Notes under the pieces: generated by a model | Databases searched by the model: none | The model's input: the letters and a program-made list of their open reading frames with translations, nothing else | Told to the model about the DNA's origin: nothing | Position numbers and translations under genes: made by a program | Shown here: positions 34,559 to 45,256 of the stretch, piece after piece | How the letters are laid out: each line of letters begins with the position of its first letter | Position numbering within the stretch: the first letter of the stretch is position 1 | Source: JASHUC01 sp963849095 | Lineage (GTDB): Bacteria; Pseudomonadota; Gammaproteobacteria; Steroidobacterales; Steroidobacteraceae | Assembly: GCA_963849095.1 (NCBI GenBank) | Contig: CAWKGA010000009.1 | Location: 62,001-126,000 of the forward strand | DNA: 64,000 nucleotides | Direction of reading: 5' to 3'

Positions 34559-35763
34559 TACGCGAATCCGCGGAGCGGCCCGGGGCACTTGCGCCCGAGC
34601 GCCATGACCTTGAACGCCTCCCCCATCTCGCCCGGCAGCAACAGCTGACGCGCCTCGCTTGCCGCGCGCGCGCGCGCCGCTGAATCGCCCGGCTCCGCGA
34701 CGAGCGCCTCGATGCCCGTGCCGAGGAGAAACGCGGCCTGGGTGGCGAACCCCAGCACCTCGAGCCCGGCGGCGTCCGCCGCCTCGGCGACGCGCGTGAA
34801 GTCCACCCAGGCGGTGATGTCCTGCACGCCGACGTGAACGAGCGGATCATCGTGCGCGCGATGCTTGAAGTGGCAGCGCAGCGTGCCCTCGCCGCGGTCC
34901 GGATGATAGTAGTGCGAGCGTGGCAAGCCGTAATCGAGAATCAGGAGAGCGCCGCGCTCGAGGAAGTCCGCGACGCCGCGGACCCAGGGCTCAACCCGCA
35001 GGCAGAGCTCGGAGCGATAACCCTCGGGCAGCGGCCGTGGCACGCCGCGCAAGATGGCCTCGCACGCCGCGGCGAGCCGGGCGTCCGCCGGCCGCTCGAG
35101 CGCAACGAGGCGGCTACCGGCGGGCCCGCCGGGCACCGCAAGCGCGGCGGCTGAGCCGTCTGGCGCCATCCCGACGCCGAGCGCCTGGATCCCGCCCGGC
35201 CTCAAGACGAATCGCTGGCAGGCGAGCGCATCGAGCACCTCGTTGGCGAGGATCACGCCGCGCACCGGCTCCGCGGGCCAGCGATCGAGCCAGGTGACCC
35301 GCGCCCCGAGCGCCGGGGGCAGCTCGCCGATGCGCTCGCGCTGCCGGGCCTTGAGGTCGGCGCTCACCTCGAGGATCGCGTAGCGCTCGGGCAGCGCATC
35401 GAGCTCCGCGAGCGCCCGCAGCACCACGGCGGCCATGCGGCCCGTTCCGGCGCCGAACTCGACGATGTCTCCTCCACCGGTCTCAGCAAGGATCTCCACG
35501 CACTGGCCCGCGACACACCGCCCGAAGAGTTCGGAGAGCTCCGGGGCGGTGATGAAATCGCCCGCCGGCCCGAGCTTTGCGCTGCCGGCGCTGTAGTAGC
35601 CGAGCCCCGGCGCGTACAGCGCGAGCTCCATGAAGGTCTCGAAGTCGACCCACCCGCCGGCCTCGGCGATGCGCCGGCGGATCGAAGCCTCGAGCCGCGC
35701 CGAATGCTCGGCCTCCTCCGGGGTGAGGGGCGGAAGCATTGAGGGCGGCGTGGATGGAGTCAT
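34534..35763 (-). CDS. MidA/NDUFAF7-type SAM-dependent methyltransferase
   Basis: The 409-residue product belongs to the DUF185 family: ETFMELALYAPGLGYYSAG, KLGPAGDFITAPELSELFGR, the SAM-binding VEFGAGTGRMAAVVL, ILEVSADLKARQRERI, GVILANEVLDALACQRF, LILDYGLPRSHYYHPDR and GTLRCHFKHRAHDDPL. The mitochondrial homologue methylates an arginine of complex I subunit NDUFS2; the bacterial substrate is unknown. It is convergent with cca and divergent from the pteridine reductase gene, whose start is 11 nt away from its own, so their promoters overlap. The start codon at 35763 has no obvious ribosome binding site. Confidence 0.9.
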   Translation of the reverse strand: MTPSTPPSMLPPLTPEEAEHSARLEASIRRRIAEAGGWVDFETFMELALYAPGLGYYSAGSAKLGPAGDFITAPELSELFGRCVAGQCVEILAETGGGDIVEFGAGTGRMAAVVLRALAELDALPERYAILEVSADLKARQRERIGELPPALGARVTWLDRWPAEPVRGVILANEVLDALACQRFVLRPGGIQALGVGMAPDGSAAALAVPGGPAGSRLVALERPADARLAAACEAILRGVPRPLPEGYRSELCLRVEPWVRGVADFLERGALLILDYGLPRSHYYHPDRGEGTLRCHFKHRAHDDPLVHVGVQDITAWVDFTRVAEAADAAGLEVLGFATQAAFLLGTGIEALVAEPGDSAARARAASEARQLLLPGEMGEAFKVMALGRKCPGPLRGFAYQDLRTSL

Positions 35764-35766
35764 AAT
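35739..35766 (+). promoter_or_regulatory. Promoter-like elements of the pteridine reductase gene
   Basis: TTGAGG at 35739-35744 and CATAAT at 35761-35766 are 16 nt apart. The ATG at 35775 follows the -10 by 8 nt. This would give an mRNA starting at or a base or two before the ATG. The elements overlap the first codons of the divergent methyltransferase gene. Confidence 0.45.
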
Positions 35767-35774
35767 CGCACTTG

Positions 35775-36539
35775 ATGCCCGAGCCGCACGCCAAGCCTGC
35801 CCTGCCCCTCACGGGCAAGACGGCCCTGATCACCGGAGCCGCACGGCGCATCGGCGCGGAGCTCGCGCGCGCGCTGCACCAGGCAGGCGCCGATATCGTC
35901 CTTCATTATCGGACCTCGGAGCGCGAGGCCGGCGCGCTCGCCCGGAGCTTGAATGCTGTCCGTCCGCGCTCCGCGGTGACGGCGCAGGCCGACCTGCTCG
36001 AGACCCCGCGGCTCGCGCAGCTCGTCGCGGACGCCGTGGCCGCGTTCGGCAGGCTCGACATCCTCGTCAACAACGCGTCGAGCTTCTTCGCGACGCCGCT
36101 CGGCGGGATCGACGAGCGCCAGTGGGAGAGCCTCATCGGCTCGAACTTGAAGGCCCCGCTGTTCCTCGCGCAGGCGGCGGCGAGCGAGCTCTCCGCGGCG
36201 CACGGCCTCATTCTCAATCTCGTCGACATTCATGGGCTGCGGCCGCTCAAGCGCTATCCGGTGTACTGCATCGCCAAGGCGGGCCTCATCATGCTCACCA
36301 AGTCGCTCGCCCGCGAGCTGGCCCCGGACGTACGCGTCAATGCGATCGCGCCGGGGCCGGTGATGTGGCCGGACGACGCAGACGACGAGCTGCAGGAGAA
36401 GATCGTCGCCCGCACGCTGCTCAAGCGGGCGGGCTCTCCGGCCGACGTCGCTCGCGCGGCCCTGTTCTTCGCCGCGGACGCACCATACGTCACCGGTCAG
36501 ATTCTTGCGGTGGATGGGGGTCGAAGCGTCGGCTGGTGA
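35775..36539 (+). CDS. Pteridine reductase-type short-chain dehydrogenase (FolM-like)
   Basis: The 254-residue product is a classical SDR with the TGAARRIG cofactor loop typical of pteridine reductases rather than TGxxxGxG, then LVNNASSFFATPLG, NLVDIHGLRP and the catalytic pair in YPVYCIAKAG (YxxxK), ending with PYVTGQILAVDGGRSVG. FolM-like enzymes reduce dihydrobiopterin or dihydromonapterin and can provide dihydrofolate reductase activity. The neighbouring folB and folK genes on the other strand support a pterin role. Its 3' end overlaps folK by 50 nt in opposite orientation. The start is ATG at 35775, directly after a CATAAT -10-like element. Confidence 0.88.
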   Translation: MPEPHAKPALPLTGKTALITGAARRIGAELARALHQAGADIVLHYRTSEREAGALARSLNAVRPRSAVTAQADLLETPRLAQLVADAVAAFGRLDILVNNASSFFATPLGGIDERQWESLIGSNLKAPLFLAQAAASELSAAHGLILNLVDIHGLRPLKRYPVYCIAKAGLIMLTKSLARELAPDVRVNAIAPGPVMWPDDADDELQEKIVARTLLKRAGSPADVARAALFFAADAPYVTGQILAVDGGRSVGW

Positions 36540-37026
36540 ACGCCGGCTCCGTCCGAACGAGAGGATGAGCCGAGCGGTCGAACCGTTCCCAGAGCTCCCC
36601 GATGGTCGCGCCTGCCGCCGGATGTACGAGCTGCGGGGCAATGTCGGCCAGGGGTCCAAGCATGTACGAGCGCCTGAGCAGATCCGGGCGCGGCAGGGCG
36701 AGCCCGGGCTCGTCGCAAACACGGTCACCGTAGAGCAGGATGTCGAGATCCATGCTGCGAGGCGCCCATCTCGGCGCGCTCCTCGGCCGGCCGCACTTCG
36801 CCTCGATCGAGTGCAGCCGCGCGAGCACCTCCCGCGCCGGCCGCGCGGTCTCGAATCCCACCACGAAGTTGATGAAGTCCGCGCCCTCGAACCCGGCCGC
36901 CTTGTTGCGATACCAGGGCGAGAACCGCACGGCGCCGAAGGCGCGCTCGAGCTCGGCGGCGGCGAGCGCGAGGTGGCGCTCGGGCTCGACGTTGCTGCCG
37001 GCGGCCACGTACACCTCCGTCGTCAC
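36490..37026 (-). CDS. folK: 2-amino-4-hydroxy-6-hydroxymethyldihydropteridine diphosphokinase
   Basis: The 178-residue product is HPPK, which pyrophosphorylates hydroxymethyldihydropterin in folate synthesis. Motifs are YVAAGSNVEPERHL, SPWYRNKAAGFEGADFINFV, and the signature WAPRSMDLDILLYGDRV followed by LPRPDLLRRSYML. The length is slightly more than E. coli FolK (159) owing to a C-terminal extension of about 20 residues that is coded by the bases shared with the pteridine reductase gene. The start is GTG at 37026, overlapping the folB stop as GTGA. It is the last gene of tsaD-folB-folK. Confidence 0.93.
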   Translation of the reverse strand: MTTEVYVAAGSNVEPERHLALAAAELERAFGAVRFSPWYRNKAAGFEGADFINFVVGFETARPAREVLARLHSIEAKCGRPRSAPRWAPRSMDLDILLYGDRVCDEPGLALPRPDLLRRSYMLGPLADIAPQLVHPAAGATIGELWERFDRSAHPLVRTEPAFTSRRFDPHPPQESDR

Positions 37027-37445
37027 GCCTGCCCCTTCGCGGCGGGGCCGCTGACATCGTCGAGGCTCGCGAGATCGGCCCGCGAGCGCTCGATGGCGAC
37101 GCCCACGTCACGCGAGCTACGAATGGCGCCCGGCTTGTTGAGCGTGACGCGAACCCAGGGCAAGTCGAACTCCTTCAGCACAAGGAGCGCGACACGGTGC
37201 GCCAGTGTCTCGACCAGCTTGAACTCGGAAGCCTCGACGAAGGCGATCACCCGCTTGGCGAGCCGCTTGTAGTCGAGCGTGTCCGCCACCTCATCCGTGG
37301 CTGCCGCACCGCGGCAGTCCACGGGAAGCTCCAGATCGATGACGACCCGCTGCTTGACGTGCCGTTCCCATTCGATGAATCCGATGATGCACTCGACGCT
37401 GAGCCCTCGAAGAAAAAGGACGTTGTTGGATGAGGAGATCGTCAT
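37023..37445 (-). CDS. folB: Dihydroneopterin aldolase
   Basis: The 140-residue product converts dihydroneopterin to hydroxymethyldihydropterin, just before FolK. Visible features are LFLRGLSVECIIGFIEWERHV with the family glutamate, VVIDLELPVD, DTLDYKRLAKRVIAFVE, LVETLAHRVALLVL and VRVTLNKPGAI. The ATG at 37445 overlaps the tsaD stop as ATGA, which supports this start over the in-frame codon at 37478. About 20 extra C-terminal residues follow the fold. Coupling to folK is by a GTGA overlap, so three genes are translationally linked. Confidence 0.93.
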   Translation of the reverse strand: MTISSSNNVLFLRGLSVECIIGFIEWERHVKQRVVIDLELPVDCRGAAATDEVADTLDYKRLAKRVIAFVEASEFKLVETLAHRVALLVLKEFDLPWVRVTLNKPGAIRSSRDVGVAIERSRADLASLDDVSGPAAKGQA

Positions 37446-38479
37446 GGGTCGATCGGCCGTAGTGATTCGAGAGACCATTGTGCTCGCGCGCGTATGCCGA
37501 GGTCATCGTGCTCGCCGGCTTTGAGGCGCGCGAGCCCCGCGACCGCGATCATCGCGGCATTGTCCGTGCAAAACTCCAGCCGCGGGTAGTGAACGCGGCC
37601 ACCGCGCGAGCCGACCTCCCGCGCGAGCCGCTCGCGCAGCAGGCGGTTCGCCCCCACGCCCCCGCAAACCGTGAGCGCATCGAGCCCGGTCGCATCGAGC
37701 GCCCGCAGGGCCTTCACGGTGAGGGTGTCGACGATGGCCTCTTGCACCGCGCGCGCAACGTCCCTTTTCAGCTGATCGCTCAGCGTGCGGCCGCGGACCG
37801 CGTGCAGCACGGAGGTCTTCAACCCCGAGAAACTGAGCTCGAGACCCGGCCGGTCGAGCATGGGGCGCGGAAACTCGAATACGCCGGCGCGCCCCTCGTC
37901 GGCGAGACGGGCGAGCTCCGGGCCGCCGGGGTAGGCAAGTCCGAGCAGCTTCGCCGTCTTGTCGAACGCCTCGCCCGCCGCATCATCGCGCGTTTGACCG
38001 AGCACCCGGTACCGGCCGATGCCAGCCACCTCGATCAGCAGAGTGTGCCCCCCGGAGACGAGCAGCGCGACATGCGGAAAAGGGGGCGCGTCGGATTCCA
38101 GCTGGACGGCGAGCAGATGGCCTTCCAGGTGGTGCACTCCCACCGCCGGGAGACCCCAGGCGTAGGCAAGACTGCGGGCGAGAGCCGCGCCGGTGAGCAG
38201 CGCTCCGACGAGGCCGGGGCCGGCCGTGTAAGCGACCCCGTGGAGCTCTGGCGGACCGGTCGCGGCCTCCTCGAGCGCAACGCGCACGAGGGGGAGAAGC
38301 CGGCGGACGTGGTCCCGCGAGGCGAGCTCCGGCACCACTCCACCGAACACCCGATGCAGCTCTATTTGACTGAAAATCTGGTGCGCGAGCAGCCCACCGC
38401 GCTCGTCGAGCACGGCCGCAGCACTCTCATCGCAGGAGGATTCGATCGCGAGGATCCGCAAGGATTTTGCCTTTTCCAT
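37442..38479 (-). CDS. tsaD: TsaD, tRNA N6-threonylcarbamoyladenosine transferase catalytic subunit
   Basis: The 345-residue product transfers the threonylcarbamoyl group to A37 of ANN-decoding tRNAs. It shows ILAIESSCDESAAAV, GGVVPELASRDHV, the metal-binding HHLEGHLLA (HxxxH), VALLVSGGHTLL, GQTRDDAAGEAFDKTAKLLG and the distal metal ligand in EFCTDNAAMIA. The length matches E. coli TsaD (337). The gene is divergent from rpsU with about 80 nt between starts, the standard arrangement in gammaproteobacteria. It is first gene of the operon with folB and folK. Confidence 0.96.
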   Translation of the reverse strand: MEKAKSLRILAIESSCDESAAAVLDERGGLLAHQIFSQIELHRVFGGVVPELASRDHVRRLLPLVRVALEEAATGPPELHGVAYTAGPGLVGALLTGAALARSLAYAWGLPAVGVHHLEGHLLAVQLESDAPPFPHVALLVSGGHTLLIEVAGIGRYRVLGQTRDDAAGEAFDKTAKLLGLAYPGGPELARLADEGRAGVFEFPRPMLDRPGLELSFSGLKTSVLHAVRGRTLSDQLKRDVARAVQEAIVDTLTVKALRALDATGLDALTVCGGVGANRLLRERLAREVGSRGGRVHYPRLEFCTDNAAMIAVAGLARLKAGEHDDLGIRARAQWSLESLRPIDP

Positions 38480-38558
38480 CGGAGCTATTTAGAATCGCGG
38501 GCCCCATCCCGTCAGGGCCGACCGTAAAATTCAGCTGAATCAATGGCTTGAGGTTTCA

Positions 38559-38771
38559 ATGCCGAGCGTCCGTGTTCGCGAGAACGAGTATTTCGATGCC
38601 GCCCTGCGGCGTTTCAAGCGTGCCTGCGAAAAGGCGGGCATTCTCACCGAGCTGCGCCGGCGCGAATTCTACGAGAAGCCCACTCAGGAACGGAAACGCA
38701 AGAAGGCCGCCGCCATCAAGCGCCACATGAAGCGGGTCTCCCGCGACGGCATGCTGCGCCCTCAGCGCTGA
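38559..38771 (+). CDS. rpsU: 30S ribosomal protein S21
   Basis: The 70-residue product is S21, with MPSVRVRENEYFDAALRRFK, the GILTELRRREFYEKPTQERK segment and the basic KRKKAAAIKRHMKR tail. It is first gene of the macromolecular synthesis operon rpsU-yqeY-dnaG-rpoD. GAGG at 38550-38553 lies 5 nt before the ATG. A TAAAAT hexamer at 38525-38530 could be the -10, without a clear -35. Confidence 0.97.
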   Translation: MPSVRVRENEYFDAALRRFKRACEKAGILTELRRREFYEKPTQERKRKKAAAIKRHMKRVSRDGMLRPQR

Positions 38772-38780
38772 CGTCCCCTC

Positions 38781-39230
38781 ATGAGTCTCAAAGATCGCAT
38801 CACGGACGACATGAAGGCCGCGATGCGGTCCGGGGAGCGAGAGCGGCTCTCCGCCGTCCGCATGATCCTCGCGGCCGTCAAGCAGCGCGAGGTGGACGAG
38901 CGCATCACGCTCGATGACGCCCAGGTGCTCGCCGTGCTGGAGAAGATGATGAAGCAGCGGCGGGAGTCCATCTCCCAGTTCGAGAGCGGCGGCCGCGCCG
39001 ATCTCGTCGCCAAGGAGACCGCCGAGCTCGAGGTCCTCAAGGGCTATCTCCCCGCCCAGCTGAGCGATGCGGAGATTGCCTCGCTCATCGACGAGGCCAT
39101 CCGCTCGACCGGCGCCGCTTCCATCAAGGACATGGGCAAGGTGATGGGCGCTGTGAAGCCGAAGGCTCAGGGGCGCGCGGACATGGGCGCGTTGAGCGCC
39201 CGCATCAAGGAAAGGCTGGCTGGGCACTAG
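38781..39230 (+). CDS. yqeY: YqeY/GatB-like domain protein
   Basis: The 149-residue product belongs to the GatB/YqeY family: MSLKDRITDDMKAAMRSGER, LSAVRMILAAVKQREVDER, and IKDMGKVMGAVKPKAQGRADMG near the C terminus. YqeY shares its fold with the tRNA-binding tail of the GatB amidotransferase subunit; its own role is not defined. It lies 9 nt after rpsU and 70 nt before dnaG, the usual position in this operon. Confidence 0.95.
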   Translation: MSLKDRITDDMKAAMRSGERERLSAVRMILAAVKQREVDERITLDDAQVLAVLEKMMKQRRESISQFESGGRADLVAKETAELEVLKGYLPAQLSDAEIASLIDEAIRSTGAASIKDMGKVMGAVKPKAQGRADMGALSARIKERLAGH

Positions 39231-39300
39231 CTGCTTCAGGGCTCGGCATGCCGGCGGCTTCTGAGCTATTCTTGCGACGTCGCAGGGCGGTCCGGGTGCC

Positions 39301-41151
39301 ATGGGCCTCATTCCTCGCAGCTTCATCGATGAGCTCATCGCGCGCGCCAACATCGTCGAGGTCGTCGGGTCGCGCGTCGCCCTGAAGAAAGCCGGCCGCG
39401 AGTACAAAGCCTGCTGCCCGTTCCACAGCGAGAAGACGCCCTCCTTCTGGGTGAGCCCGGAGAAGCAGTTCTACCACTGCTTCGGCTGCGGCGCGCACGG
39501 GACCGCGCTCTCCTTCTTGATGGAGCACGACCGGCTGCCGTTCCCGGAAGCCGTCGAGGAGCTCGCCTCGAGCCTCGGGATCCCGGTCCCGCGCGAAGAG
39601 GGGCCGAGCCCCGCTCCGGCGCGCCGCGACACCAGCAGTCTGCATGAGCTGATGGGCCGCGTCGCCCGCTTCTACTCGGAGACTTTGAAGAGCAACGAGC
39701 GGGCGAGGCAGTACCTCGCGCAGCGCGGCTTGAGTGGCGAGATCATCGAGCGCTTTGCGATCGGATACGCGCCGAATTCTTGGAACGAGGTGCTGCGGCG
39801 CTTTGGCGGCACGGAGGACGCCCGCCGGCAGCTCGTCGAGCTCGGCCTCGTCATCGAGAAGAGCGAGCCGCGACAGACGAGCGGCCCCGAAGCGGGACCC
39901 GGGACGGCCACGAGCGAGCCCGGCTTGCCGGACGGCGTCGCGCGGCTCTACGACCGCTTTCGCGACCGGATCATGTTCCCCATCCGCGACGCGCGGGGGC
40001 GCGTCATCGCCTTCGGCGGGCGAGTGCTCGACCAGGGCGAGCCCAAGTACCTCAACTCCCCGGAGACTGCGCTCTTTCACAAGGGGCGCGAGCTCTACGG
40101 CCTCTACGAGGTGCGCCAGAGCCGCACTGCCCTCACGAGGCTACTCGTCGTGGAGGGATACATGGACGTCGTGCGGCTCCATCAGTTCTCCGTCCCCTAT
40201 GCCGTGGCCACGCTCGGCACGGCGACGACACCCGAGCACCTGAAGCGGATCTTTCAGCTCGTTCCTGAGGTCACTTTCTCGTTCGACGGCGACCGCGCGG
40301 GACGCGCCGCGGCGTGGCGGGCGCTCGAGAACTCCCTGCCCGAAGCGCTCGAAGGCCGGGAGATCCGTTTCCTGCTCCTGCCCGAGGGGGAAGACCCCGA
40401 CACGCTCGTCGCGAAGGAAGGTCGAGACGCGTTCGAGCACCGGCTTGCCGAGGACGCTCTGCTCTTGTCGGAATACGTCGTGCGGGAGCTCGGCCAGCGC
40501 GTGACCACGCGAGGCGCCGACGGACGCGCCCGTGTGGCGCAGATCGCTCGCCCGCTGCTGGAACGCGTGCCGGAGGGGATCTATCGGAGGCTGCTCGTCG
40601 AGAGAATGGCGCAGGCCTTCGGATTCCAGCGGACGCCGGAAGGTCTGGCGGAGCTGCTCGGAGTGCGAATCGGCCGGCGACTCGAGGCTCGCCGGCGGCC
40701 CGGGACTATCGGCCGGGGCAGTCTCGTCCGACAGTCGGTGCGGCTGCTGCTGCACTTCCCCGAAGCGGCATTGCATGTCCGGGCCGAGAGCCTCGCTGGG
40801 CTCGAGCGGGTGGAGGAGCCGGGGGCAGCGCTCCTCCTCACGCTGCTGACCGACCTGCGTGAGCAGCCTGCCCAGAGCACCGGCCAGGTGCTCGAGCGAT
40901 GGCGGGACCGGCCGGAGGGCGCGCATCTCGCGCGTCTCGCCGCCGCTGAAGCCCTTGTGCCCAGCGCCGCGGCCGCCGAGAGCGAGCTCGAGCAAGCCCT
41001 CGAGCGCCTGCTCGAGGAGACCGGCCGCCGCAGACTGGATAGCCTTCTCGAGAAGGACCGAGCCGGGGGACTATCGAATGAAGAAAAGATTGAGATTCAA
41101 AGGCTTACGATAGACCTGGCCCGGGGGCGCCCGCTCGCGGCCGTCCCCTGA
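39301..41151 (+). CDS. dnaG: DNA primase
   Basis: The 616-residue product makes RNA primers at the replication fork. The CHC2 zinc-binding domain has ligands in CCPFHSEKTPSFWV and FYHCFGCGAHG (about Cys39, His42, Cys60, Cys63). The RNA polymerase core has FRDRIMFPIRDARGRVIAFG, the Toprim motif LLVVEGYMDVVRLHQF and FSFDGDRAGRAAAWR. The C-terminal helicase-binding domain covers about residues 470-610. Length is slightly above E. coli DnaG (581). It is third in the rpsU-yqeY-dnaG-rpoD operon. Confidence 0.97.
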   Translation: MGLIPRSFIDELIARANIVEVVGSRVALKKAGREYKACCPFHSEKTPSFWVSPEKQFYHCFGCGAHGTALSFLMEHDRLPFPEAVEELASSLGIPVPREEGPSPAPARRDTSSLHELMGRVARFYSETLKSNERARQYLAQRGLSGEIIERFAIGYAPNSWNEVLRRFGGTEDARRQLVELGLVIEKSEPRQTSGPEAGPGTATSEPGLPDGVARLYDRFRDRIMFPIRDARGRVIAFGGRVLDQGEPKYLNSPETALFHKGRELYGLYEVRQSRTALTRLLVVEGYMDVVRLHQFSVPYAVATLGTATTPEHLKRIFQLVPEVTFSFDGDRAGRAAAWRALENSLPEALEGREIRFLLLPEGEDPDTLVAKEGRDAFEHRLAEDALLLSEYVVRELGQRVTTRGADGRARVAQIARPLLERVPEGIYRRLLVERMAQAFGFQRTPEGLAELLGVRIGRRLEARRRPGTIGRGSLVRQSVRLLLHFPEAALHVRAESLAGLERVEEPGAALLLTLLTDLREQPAQSTGQVLERWRDRPEGAHLARLAAAEALVPSAAAAESELEQALERLLEETGRRRLDSLLEKDRAGGLSNEEKIEIQRLTIDLARGRPLAAVP

Positions 41152-41172
41152 GCGGTCGGTCCCGCCGCGAAT

Positions 41173-41201
41173 TTGGCAGATCCCCGCAAGTCAAATAGAA
41201 T
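41173..41201 (+). promoter_or_regulatory. Sigma70-like promoter upstream of rpoD
   Basis: TTGGCA at 41173-41178 and TAGAAT at 41196-41201 are separated by exactly 17 nt in the dnaG-rpoD gap. It would give rpoD an internal promoter with a leader of about 98 nt. Confidence 0.65.
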
Positions 41202-41306
41202 GGCCCGCTTTGCCCGAAAAGCCCTTGAGTTGCCACGGCCCGGTACTCACATAGGGGATATCAAATTCACCCTCGTCACGCGCATCCGCGTCGCGCCGCC
41301 TACACC

Positions 41307-43439
<2,133 letters not shown>

Positions 43440-43448
43440 GAATCCGTC

Positions 43449-43472
43449 CGGGCCCGGGGACCCCCGGGCCCG
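43449..43472. terminator. GC-rich 11-bp hairpin after rpoD
   Basis: CGGGCCCGGGG at 43449-43459 is the reverse complement of 43462-43472. It starts 10 nt after the rpoD stop. No U-tract follows, so it is either a weak terminator or an exonuclease block. It lies between convergent rpoD and the DUF4404 gene. Confidence 0.55.
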
Positions 43473-43503
43473 AGTCGGCAGCGAGGCCCCGCGACGGGCG
43501 GGC

Positions 43504-43782
43504 TCAGATTCCCGCTTTGCCGAGAAAGTCGATGAGCTGGCGCAGGCCCAGCCCGAGCGCAGGATGCTCCGTCTCGAAGCGCACCGCGAACGCCTCCAGG
43601 CGCGGCAGGGACTCTCGGTCGAGATCCGTGCGCGCGGTATTGCCTCCGAGCTTGTGCTCGATGTCCCGCGTCAGGTCCGTCAGGAGCCGGCGCGACTCCG
43701 CGTCCACCGTCCGAGCTCCGCTCAGCTTCTCGTGCACCCGCCGGAGCAGCTCACGCAGAGTCTCTTCATGCGGCCGGTTCAT
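43504..43782 (-). CDS. DUF4404-like small protein
   Basis: The 92-residue product is helical and charged, with LRELLRRVHEKLSGARTVDAES-type sequence, RLLTDLTRDIEHKLG, and RFETEHPALGLGLRQLIDFL at the C terminus. The ETEHP plus LRQLIDxLGKAGI end is typical of the DUF4404 family. No function is known. Its ATG overlaps the stop of the upstream VOC gene as ATGA, so the two are co-translated. It is convergent with rpoD. Confidence 0.8.
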   Translation of the reverse strand: MNRPHEETLRELLRRVHEKLSGARTVDAESRRLLTDLTRDIEHKLGGNTARTDLDRESLPRLEAFAVRFETEHPALGLGLRQLIDFLGKAGI

Positions 43783-44207
43783 GGGGCACTCCCCCGCGCT
43801 TCCTGCGGAATGCGGACGTTGATCTCGATCTTCACACCGTTGGGGTCGGTGAGGAAGAGCTGTCGGAGAGGAGCGCCTGTCACGGCGCTCTGGCGCGGCT
43901 TGACGCCGTACCGCTCCAAGCGGGCGAGCACGCCATCGAAGTCCTCGGCATTGAACGCGATGTGATCGAAAGGCCCGGTGCCCGGCGCCCGCGTGGAGAC
44001 CGGTATGCCCTGCCGCTGCGAGTGCGCGGTGTACGTCTTCCACTCGGCGATGTGAATGCACGGGGTGTCGCCGACATATAGCCAGTACCCCGGAAACTCG
44101 AGCGGCGGCCGGAAACCGGCGTGCATGCCGAGCGCTTCGCAGTAAAATTCCTTCGTCCGCTCGATGTCATCCGTGATGACGAGATAGTGCTCCATCTTGG
44201 TCAGCAT
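43779..44207 (-). CDS. VOC-family (glyoxalase/bleomycin resistance-like) protein
   Basis: The 142-residue product is a single vicinal-oxygen-chelate domain. It begins HYLVITDDIERTKEFYCEALG with the first metal-type His, continues with PGYWLYVGDTPCIHIAEW, FDHIAFNAEDFDGVLARLE with the second His, and ends RQLFLTDPNGVKIEIN with the closing Glu. The substrate cannot be named. The ATG at 44207 gives MLTKMEHYL; MEHYL at 44195 is also possible. It is the first gene of a two-gene unit with the DUF4404 gene and is divergent from an SDR gene. Confidence 0.85.
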   Translation of the reverse strand: MLTKMEHYLVITDDIERTKEFYCEALGMHAGFRPPLEFPGYWLYVGDTPCIHIAEWKTYTAHSQRQGIPVSTRAPGTGPFDHIAFNAEDFDGVLARLERYGVKPRQSAVTGAPLRQLFLTDPNGVKIEINVRIPQEARGSAP

Positions 44208-44350
44208 CAGAATCGCCTCGCTCGACGCCTCACCGCGGCTCGACCCCCGGCTCGGGGAAAAACCCGGGCCGCGCCGCCAGAGCATAGCCCGTCTTGCGGA
44301 AAGGTGCTAAGAATGCATCGGGAGCCTCGAGCGCCCGGGAGCGATCGGCA

Positions 44351-45256
44351 ATGAAAGACACGACGGGGAAAGTGGCCTTCATCACCGGCGGTGGAAGCGG
44401 CCTCGGTTTCGGCATGGCTCAGGCGTTCTGCGGGGCCGGCATGAAGGTCGTGATCGCCGACATCCGCCAGGACCACCTCGACCAGGCCACCGAGCACTTT
44501 GCCGAGATCGGCAAGAAGCGGAGCGTGCATCCGATCCGCGTGGACGTGACTGACCGCGTTGGCCTGGCGCAAGCGGCCGATGAAACCGAGCGCGTGTTCG
44601 GCAAGGTGCATCTGGTCTGCAACAACGCGGGCATCAATCTCTTCAATGACATTGCCGCATCGACGTACGACGACTGGGACTGGGTCCTCGGAGTGAACTT
44701 GGGCGGCGTGGTGAACGGGGTCCACACGTTCATTCCGCGGATCGCCAAGCACGGCGAGGGCGGCCACATCGTCAACACCGCCTCCATGGCCTCGTTCATC
44801 TCCGGTCCGAACGCAGGCATCTACACCTGCGCCAAGTTCGCGGTGCGCGGCCTCTCGGAGGCGCTGCGCTTCAGCGTCGCGCCACTCGGCATCAACGTGT
44901 CCGTGGTGTGTCCCGGCCTGGTGGACAGCGCCATCTACGAGAGCGATCAGGTGCGGCCGACCCATCTCGCCTCCACCTCCGGGCCCGCGGACACGCAGTT
45001 CATGACCCGGCTCGCCGAGCTTCACCACCGCGCCGGCATGGCGCCGCTCGAGGCGGGCGAGAAGGTTCTGCGTGGGATCCTGCGCAACGACTTCTACATT
45101 TTCACGCATCCCGAGTTCAAGGATGAGCTGCGCGAGATCTTCGACGAGGCGCTCACCGCGCTGCCCGACGAGACGCCCCCCAAGGAGCGGCTGGCTTTCG
45201 AGGACCACAGGCGGGCGCTCAAGGCACAGGCGCGGTCGACCTGGAAGAATTATTGA
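44351..45256 (+). CDS. Short-chain dehydrogenase/reductase
   Basis: The 301-residue product is a classical SDR: cofactor loop TGGGSGLGFGMAQAF, VIADIRQ (acidic, suggesting NAD preference), CNNAGINLFN, the active-site IVNTASMASFISG and YTCAKFA (YxxxK). After the core it keeps about 60 residues with LASTSGPADTQFM and HHRAGMAPLEAGEKVL, which resembles the group that acts on hydrophobic alcohols such as cyclohexanol or secondary alcohols. The substrate is not known. The ATG at 44351 has GGGAG 9 nt upstream; the frame is open to 44294. Confidence 0.88.
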   Translation: MKDTTGKVAFITGGGSGLGFGMAQAFCGAGMKVVIADIRQDHLDQATEHFAEIGKKRSVHPIRVDVTDRVGLAQAADETERVFGKVHLVCNNAGINLFNDIAASTYDDWDWVLGVNLGGVVNGVHTFIPRIAKHGEGGHIVNTASMASFISGPNAGIYTCAKFAVRGLSEALRFSVAPLGINVSVVCPGLVDSAIYESDQVRPTHLASTSGPADTQFMTRLAELHHRAGMAPLEAGEKVLRGILRNDFYIFTHPEFKDELREIFDEALTALPDETPPKERLAFEDHRRALKAQARSTWKNY

